Shown here piece after piece: positions 56,382 through 64,000 of a stretch of DNA of 64,000 nucleotides; positions within the stretch are counted from its first letter, which is position 1, and every line of letters begins with the position of its first letter. The DNA comes from Panorpa germanica (lineage: Eukaryota > Arthropoda > Insecta > Mecoptera > Panorpidae): contig OY783222.1 of NCBI GenBank assembly GCA_963678705.1, positions 620,001 to 684,000 on the forward strand, given 5' to 3'. Made by a program: the position numbers and the translations under genes. The notes under the pieces were generated by a model, which did no database searches, was not told the origin of the DNA, and worked only from the letters and a program-made list of their open reading frames with translations.

Positions 56382-59300
56382 ATGTCGGCAAGTGTCAGTC
56401 TGTCAGATTTTAAAAATCAGGTAAATATGCATTAAAATTAGTTTTGTGTATTATACAATTACTTATTTTTTGTAGTATGGAATATTATACATTTCTTTTT
56501 AATATATTGTGACCATCTTATACTCATAAACCGATTTATATAACCTAAATATGTAATGACAGCTTTTGATGACATTTATCAACCATGATTAGAAATTATT
56601 TAATTACTAATTTAGATAACCATGCGTTCTAATTACATCATAATTGTTCGATTATAATTAAATATTGTTTATCATAGCACTATAAATTTAGAAACATGAT
56701 TCTTATAATATTTATCATATTTTTTCCAAGATTTCAATGTTTGTTAAACCCATATTTCTTAAGACTAAAATAACTTCTGTGTTATAAAATTGCTTTATTA
56801 TCAAGATGAAATTTTACTTTTTTTGGAGAATTATCAGTATTAAGGGGCTTAAAGTATGATAATAATTGATAATATTAAAAAATACTTAAAATTAATGGTG
56901 TATTTCGAATGTGGAACAAATTTATGGTCGAATAACAGTATTTTTATTTACTAATATAGGGGTGGAGAAATGCCATTTATTTATGTATAATTTAATGATG
57001 GTAATAAATGATAATAAGTAGGTTATAATTATTTCAGTAATTATTTGATTTATATATTTATTTATTTATTAAGTCAATATTGTTGGTTATGTATTTATAA
57101 CGGTATTTAAATGTGTAATATATAAATTATAATTATTAAATGTGAAAAAAATGTCTAGTTATGCGGATGTAATGTAATATAAATCTAATAATAAAATAAT
57201 CGTTAATTTCAGGTAGGATGTATGCTCAGATCAATAAATCATTTGGGATCCCCAGAGAGGACAGAAGCTCTTTGTTATTTACAACAATGTATGGATCAAA
57301 GTATAAAAAAGTATACAAATCCAGATGGAAGTAGTATATCAAGATCTGATAATAATCACATAAGACCTGACTTGCAAATGAACCAGTTCATAAAAACAGA
57401 AGATTATGAGAAACGGAATTATATGAATGTAGAGCAGCACCATAAATATCAAAATGAGCATAATAAATATTTCGATAATAAATTAACTATGGAATATAAT
57501 GTACATAGTTTTGATTACTTAAATGAAATACCAAAACAAAATGACTATCAGAATCAGTACTACCAAACCGTAGTAAAAACAAATCCCCCCGAAATAGAAT
57601 CTCCTAGTGTATCCAGTAACTCACATGTAAATGGGCACAGTAGTGTTAATATGGTAGATACCAGTAATACCACAAATTTAAAAGCAAACGTATTAGATGA
57701 TAAAAATAATAGTTCAAATTTTAATAAGAAATCATCAATCCCAATCTCACCAAAATCGAAATCTATAAAGAAATCATCAAAAAAACCCAGTACTACTAAA
57801 ATAAATAATAAGTCGAATAAAATTGTACAAGATATTAATATGAATTTAATTTGTAGTTATAAATTTTGTAATAAAGTGTTCAATGATAAAATCACATTTG
57901 TGGAACATTTTGAGACTCATTTTGATTTTCCATTGTCGTGTAAAAGCTGTAGAAAAGAATTCACATGTCTGGAAGGGTTTACTTTTCATAAAAATTTAGA
58001 TTTATGTGAAAATTCTAAAAGCACATGTGATAAACGAAAATCCTCAGACGACGCAACAACTGAGATATATTCATGTGAGCCCTGCGGAATTAGTTTCACC
58101 AGAAAACAAAACATGGACAATCACTTTAAAGTAAGTAATCTTTTGTATATATTACATTAAATTAACAACCTATGTAATAATAATACAATCAATATTACGT
58201 TTCAGCATCACGATAAATATAAGTGCAAAGACTGCTCCAAAACATTTCCTTCACAAAGTTTGGCGCGTGTTCATCGTCAGGAAACCGCCTTAGCTGCTAA
58301 AAAGTTGGCCCAAACAGAAGCTGGCAAACAGGATCTTCTAAATAATACAAATACAACCACACCGATTCCACTTTATAAAATCGAAGGGCACGATGTTGAG
58401 GGGGCCGTTTTACAATGTCCTATCTGTCCGCGAACGTTCTATAGAAATAGCAGAAGGAAGGAACATATTCAGAAGCATGCTGGTAAGAAAATTGACATAC
58501 ATGATATATAATATACCACCTATAAATTTTAAGAAACTCATAAAATATAATTTTTCAATTACAGAAAATCTTTTAATAATTTGTAAAGAATGCAGTATGG
58601 GCTATCATTCAAAAGTATTATTTGAAAAACATCAAAGAGAATCAGGTCATTCTAATGATTCAAATAAAGAGAAAAAATCACCTGCATTAGAATTTGTTTG
58701 TGAATTATGTGGAAAGAAATATGTACGAAGATCTTCTTTGCAGCAACATATGAAACGATGCCATAATAAAGGTTTGTGACCATTATACGATTATATTCTT
58801 GTTTGTATTTACTATTAAGAGTTATTGTTTGTTTTTCTGTTTGTTTGATAAATATTACATAAATTCTTACTTTAATTCCATCTAATTGTGACTTCCGACA
58901 TTGACACTCTTTATCATGAGAAGAGGTTTCTATTTTAGCGTTTATTAATACACCACTGTACCTTAAAAGTATGTATTTTATTCGTCCGTATTCATACGTA
59001 TGTTTATCAGTGCCGCATTACGACCTACTCGCAGTCGCATAGATCTAGAATATGCTGGAATATTCACACATAATGTGACCTGTCGTTTTTGTGTTTATTA
59101 TTTCGTTTAGAGCAGCATGTATAACAAGCACTTTTATTACCTTCAGAACGGTGGGGTATAGATAAATATTAAAGTAGAAGCTTCATTTCATGTTAAAATG
59201 TATATATATGCCTAAGTTATAAAAATTTTAATAATTAATTTTTCTTGTTTAGTTAATGACTTCTCGTGTAGTCTTTGTGATTACGTAACAAATACTAAAG

Positions 59301-62300
59301 GTAATCTTGATCGGCACGTTGCCTTACACACATCGGAGGAGTCTTCCAGGCAGGTTGTATGTGATCAATGCGGAGCTGGTTTCCTATCAGGCACGGCTCT
59401 CAAAGAACACGTTATTTACATACACAATCAGGTAAACATTTTTAACGAAAAGTTTTTTATGAAATTAACCAATGATTTATTACTTTAACCGCATCATTAA
59501 ACGTTTTTTTAGGAACGTGAATTCCCATGTACAGATTGTGATAAAACATTTAAAGTAAAACCAGCACTTTCTCGGCACATGGTATCCTGTCACAGTGAAG
59601 ATCGGCCGTATACCTGTAGTATGTGTCCACAAGCTTATAAACGCAGCTCACATTTAAGACGCCATCAACAGAGTGCTCATGGTGGAGAAGAAGGTGCTGC
59701 ATGCTTAGAAAAAAGTCGTAAGGTGCAAAGGATGGTGACGAGTGAAACCGGTAATTATATTTTAACACATAATCCAGTTGCAGTGCACTTCTGCATAAAA
59801 CTAGTACTTATACAAAACTGCAGACAACAACGAGTGCAAGTGCATGCAGTTATAATTTTGGCCATAGTTCTTAAACCCGTTATACTATATAAACATATCA
59901 TATATCATTTAACGTTCTACAACGTTTATTTGAACATTTGTTTGATGAATTAGCGTATAATTAAAATTTCTTATTGTTTCAGGTGAACTAGTACCAGTGC
60001 CAGATGAAAAGAAAATATCTGTTAAAAAATCTAGTCCTAAAGCTTTACGACCTGAGACTACTGCATCAGGGAATGACAATAATAAACTGAGTACGTCTTC
60101 TATGTCTGATGTTTCGTCATTGACTGATGAAACTGGAAGTAATAATCAAATATTTAGTCTTATGGATGTACATTCTGGAGAATTAGTAACACTGTCTGTT
60201 GCAGAGATGTCGAAGAATTCAGTTATTAAGAATGTTATAGATATATCATCCCATGGAGATCTTCTCCAAACTGTACAAATGCCGTACCAGGTTCGTTATA
60301 TCAATTGTACTTTGTTTTAAGTTACTTTATTCGTTTATTTCTTGATTGAAAATCTCACAACCAGTTTTATGACCGTATTTATTCTCATATGAAACTGCTT
60401 TCTAAAGAATTCTTAAGTTGGATTGTTAAATTGGCGACATTACTTATTTTGTTAATAATTGTTTTATTTATTTGTGTATCTTTTCACTGTGTAAACTCAT
60501 TCTAGATCTATAAATTAAATAAAGGTTTTCATAATCTTATAATGGAACGTTAATCGTGATGTGAAATAAATACAATTGACTCTTAACGTGAGAAAACAAA
60601 ATGTCATTTGAAACAGTAGCAGGAGATTAAAAAAGGTCTCAGACTACTCATAGACCACTGGCTTCTGATCTCTTAATGCGATACTACTAATGTATAATTA
60701 TTTAAAAATTCATGTGTTTCGTTATTCCTTCAGTAAAAACAAACGTAGTGTTTATATAATTTTTATGTAACAGATATTTTATACTAAAGCTATATGTAAA
60801 TGCAGCAGTGCTATGTTCTATAGCTCCGTAGCCTGTTCAGTTTGAGTTTCAGTTTTACGACATTTTTTAAAGAAACCTTATATTTTATTATACTGTAATA
60901 ATGGCATTTCATATGCATATAACTATGAACAGGGTGGCCACAGACCTGGAAAACCTGGAAATCCGGGAATTAACAGGGAATTTAATGCAACTTGAAAATA
61001 TCATGGAAATATCAGGGAATTTCAGGAAATTTCAAAAAATATCAGGGCATTTGATTGCGGCAACTATTTCATATATAGTATATTACATTTCATTTGAAAT
61101 TCAAAATGAAATGAATCAGAAAATTTAAAAAGAAAATGTGACGGCAAAAAAAATTAAACTTTTACCTGAAACTCAAGTTACTGATGATCAATTTAAAAAT
61201 CTTCAATAATTTTATCTATTATTAAATATTAAGAGTTAATTCGTTCTAGTTTATAGTAGCTTATTTTGTCTTACCCATTTTAAGTTACTTTTTATTGACG
61301 AGTAATAAATCGTATTTAATTATTTATTAAACGCCAATTAAGGCAATGAGATAAAAAATAAATAAGAAATAAATATTTCCAGATTATTAATTACAATATA
61401 ATCAAAACTTTAAATATTTAAATGATATGAATAAAATTTCCAGATCCGGGAAAAGTACAAAAAACTTTACTGGAATTATCAAGGAAATTTGAAATCATTT
61501 TTTTGTAGCCACCCTGATGAAATATATATATCATTGTTTTCTTTATTCATCTCTCAATTGTAGGGGTCACTTACATTATCAAATCGGTTGACCACTCTGA
61601 ATCACACTTTGCAGAGATAGTGAATTTATGGTTTCCATAGGAAAGTGGTGTTTAACCACTGGTTGTTTATTATAAGAATAAATTTATAACGATTAAAAAA
61701 TATATATTTACCATGATATCCTTATTAAATTGTGCAGTTGGTGGCTAAATTGTCTCACTATTAACATTTGCACATGTACCACAGGTTTACCTGGCTTGTT
61801 ATAAATAGCATTAGGCATTTATCAATCGGATCAACATCATTCGGTTTACCGATCTTAGTAGATTCGTAGGGGTCGGTGGTTACATCGTCCTTTCCCTTCC
61901 ACGTTAATACGATCCGTTCAATGCGTACGATGCGGATCAGTGAATCCTTACTTTTAATGTTTCTTGCGTGTATGTTCTGCGACCACTGCCACGCTTGCAT
62001 ACTGTTTTTTGCAGTGTGTTTAGAAATTTCTGAATACGTTAAATATTTGTTTTGAAAAAAAATCGTATAATAATTATTAGACAACGGAGCAGAATTGTTT
62101 AACATTGTGCAATTCTTCCACAACTCATACTAATAAGAAGGTTTACCAGTACAGGTCATACAGTTCGCTTACCTATTTCAAAAAGCACTCTGAATTTTAA
62201 AATGATTGTTGAAGTCAGTTCAAAGTAACTTCCACTTATGAAAATGAAATGCTATTCGTTGTTACCTTGATATAAGTCTGATTTAAAACAAAATGGATAT

Positions 62301-63713
62301 ATTGCTAGATTTTAACATCGAGGAGTCTTTCAATAATAGTTATTAACAAGGATTTATTATTTTAGGAATTATGGCCACCTACAGATCCACAACATTTACA
62401 TCATTTAAATATGGTTCCTCAAAATTCTTATATGATGAGACCGCATTCACAAGCTTCTAGCAGCAGTATTATGTCAACAACTACAAAACCAACATCTTCT
62501 ATGGGCGGCTATGTTTCATCACTTGATATGGTACCAAGTGCTGGACAAATGCTGGTATCTCCAGATCAAAGTGGAAGCCCGTATCTTAGTGACGGGAGTA
62601 CTACACACACACTAATGGATATTTCAAACACGTTCTTAAGAAGTTCAGATGTTCAACAAATGCACCAAACCATGTCGAGAGGTAAATATCTTGAAAAATA
62701 ACTTATTCATATATATATATTCGCATGTTCTCTAAGCAGACAGTACGTAATGCCCATACCATATATTTATTTCACGATTAGTCGTTAGATATTGAGAAAT
62801 CTGTGGAGATCATATTTTGTCACTATCGTTGGAATGAAAGGGTTAAGGATCTCTCAGATTTGAACTAACTGGTTGCGACTTTCAAATTTTTCAGCAGGAT
62901 ATATTGGAATTGTTTTGCATTAGCACACTTTATTATACTATGAACTTTCTACTGAATATTTATACATCTTTGTATTGTTAATAAAAGTGCATATCCTCTG
63001 CTCTTGAAATCTAAACGCAAAGAAGACGTTCTGTACGAAATTGTATGTTTTCAAACCAGGGGCCCTATTCCTGAGTCTTGCGAATTATGATTGTGATCGA
63101 ACAGATTTATATCAGTGAAACATTTTACGAAATAGTTTTAAAAGATTATTTCTGAACTATAATAATAATTAATAATAGAATTCAGGAATAGTAAAGGAAT
63201 ACTCTTTTAAAAGTGATTCGTAAAATGTTTCAATCATATAATTTATATTTGTTCGATCGCGATTATTGCTCGCAAGACTCAGGAATAGGGGCACAGTTCG
63301 GAAATATAAGACTGGTGCATTGATAGATGTTAAAGTAGAAATTTACTCTCTAGATAAGATGTGTGATCTAATGCGGTCGGAAGTAGTCGGTTGGACCGAA
63401 GAAACACATTTTCAATAATGTTATTCAATTTTCTTATAATTAATATATTAAATGTATTTCACACACAGTTACCATTCCAGGGCTTGATGAAACACTTCAG
63501 TTGAACACTTTTCAAGGCCCTAAAACAGATCACGACTGTCCAGAAATGGTGATGATGACAGACCCGGGAATGCAATATGACCATAGCCTTAGCCATCCTC
63601 ATTCAATGGACCACCATTCAGATTTGTCGATGAGCAAACCTTCAGGAAGTGAATTAGATAATAGTTCATTATTACTTCCAGACTACTTACAAAATCCATT
63701 TCAGTTTTTGTAA
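56382..63713 (+). CDS. Multi-C2H2 zinc-finger protein
   Basis: Nine coding exons: 56382-56420, 57213-58130, 58206-58482, 58565-58771, 59253-59431, 59513-59750, 59983-60290, 62366-62681 and 63481-63713, giving 904 residues with consistent phases. A polar, Asn/Ser/Lys-rich N-terminal region (to ~225) is followed by about eleven C2H2-type units between residues ~225 and ~600. Most are canonical (for example YTCSMCPQAYKRSSHLRRHQ); the second ends in Cys instead of His, and the fourth (YKCKDCSKTFPSQSLARVHR) lacks a well-placed second His. The C-terminal 250 residues are Ser/Thr/Met/His-rich and probably regulatory. It is likely a nuclear DNA-binding protein. I cannot match it to a named family; no ZAD, BTB or KRAB domain is seen. 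Introns 7 and 8 carry transposon pieces. Confidence 0.85.
60930..61516. mobile_element. CAGGGTGGC-type DNA element (hAT-like MITE)
   Basis: 587 bp in intron 7 of the zinc-finger gene. It starts CAGGGTGGCCACAGACC and ends GTAGCCACCCTG, an inverted end repeat, between copies of ATGAA (60925-60929, 61517-61521). The inside has repeated AACCTGGAAATCCGGGAATT / CAGGGAATTT motifs seen in a widespread repeat type. CAGGG ends suggest hAT, though hAT duplications are normally 8 bp, so the superfamily is tentative. No transposase. Confidence 0.75.
61765..62115 (-). pseudogene. Possible RTE-like ORF2 remnant
   Basis: A 120-codon - strand ORF in intron 7 contains MQAWQWSQNIHARNI, a gap, then TKIGKPNDVDPID, which loosely recalls the W-W-GH...GRP..RW pattern at the end of RTE-clade ORF2 proteins. 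Key positions are altered, so this is a weak call. It may be unrelated intronic sequence. Confidence 0.25.
63059..63294. mobile_element. Near-palindromic MITE in last intron
   Basis: About 236 bp. The left arm begins GGCCCTATTCCTGAGTCTTG (63061) and the right arm ends CAAGACTCAGGAATAGGGGC (63292). Complementarity continues through ATTTTACGAA, TTTTAAAAGA and ATTCCTG-like blocks to near the centre (~63175), so nearly the whole element folds on itself. It lies about 190 bp before the last exon's acceptor. Confidence 0.85.
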
Positions 63714-64000
63714 CAACCTGTGAATGTGAATTATTATTGTAAATATTATATAAATCTAAAGAAATGCAAAACATTTGTTCCAAGCAAATTACTACATTGA
63801 ATTATAGTAGTAGAATTCAAAATTAGAGCCGAGAATTTTGAAATTTTTTATTTTATTAATCTTATTTTATAACGCGTTATTTATATTGAGAAATTGTATG
63901 GAATCTAGTGTTTTCATTAATCTTTAACAAATGCCTTTAAGAAAATGCGCTCGAGTTGAAACCTCAAATATCATTTACGAACTCTAATGAAAACTCATTA
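63714..64000 (+). other. 3' UTR of zinc-finger gene
   Basis: Downstream of the TAA at 63711-63713. No canonical AATAAA is obvious before the window ends, so the transcript may continue beyond it. Confidence 0.4.

Overview
The window is AT-rich nuclear DNA from an insect, most likely a moth or butterfly. It has short-intron genes whose exons encode clear animal orthologues, a Vasa protein with an N-terminal RGG region and a C-terminal EDW ending, terminal-hairpin Helitrons of the kind common in Lepidoptera, and many small inverted-repeat elements. Species and chromosome cannot be read from the sequence alone. Splice junctions below were placed by hand from reading frame, GT/AG sites and family knowledge.

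Left part (1-24,600) is a gene desert built from mobile DNA. A TA-flanked MITE lies at 794-1495. A complete, apparently very young LTR retrotransposon occupies 3179-10822. Its LTRs are 962 bp and look identical, its target duplication is TAGG, and its primer site matches tRNA-Leu. It carries a single gag-like ORF and no visible pol, and it sits inside an older hairpin-bearing repeat. Next come decayed Helitron ends, two copies of a MITE family with GGGCTTGTGTCC-type termini, and a non-LTR retrotransposon tail.

Right part (24,600-64,000) is gene-dense, with every gene on the + strand. In order: a 1623-residue secreted Gln-rich/Thr-rich protein encoded in one long exon; a 93-residue single-pass membrane protein; an SLX4 (MUS312-type) nuclease scaffold starting 21 nt after that small protein's stop; proteasome subunit alpha-4; mitochondrial ATP synthase alpha; Vasa; an AIMP3/EEF1E1 homologue; and a large C2H2 zinc-finger protein. 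Five are conserved housekeeping or germline genes (DNA repair, proteolysis, ATP synthesis, germline RNA helicase, tRNA-synthetase complex factor) with no operon-like functional link. The tight small-protein/SLX4 pair could share one transcript.

Transposon pieces are also frequent in introns: a MITE copy in PSMA4, a 1.1-kb fold-back element in ATP synthase alpha, an antisense RNase H fragment in vasa, and a CAGGG-type DNA element plus a near-palindromic MITE in the zinc-finger gene. No CRISPR, rRNA or complete tRNA gene was seen. The least ordinary items are the gag-only LTR element, the possible bicistronic pair, the clustered SUMO-interaction-like motifs in SLX4, and the several small inverted-repeat families.
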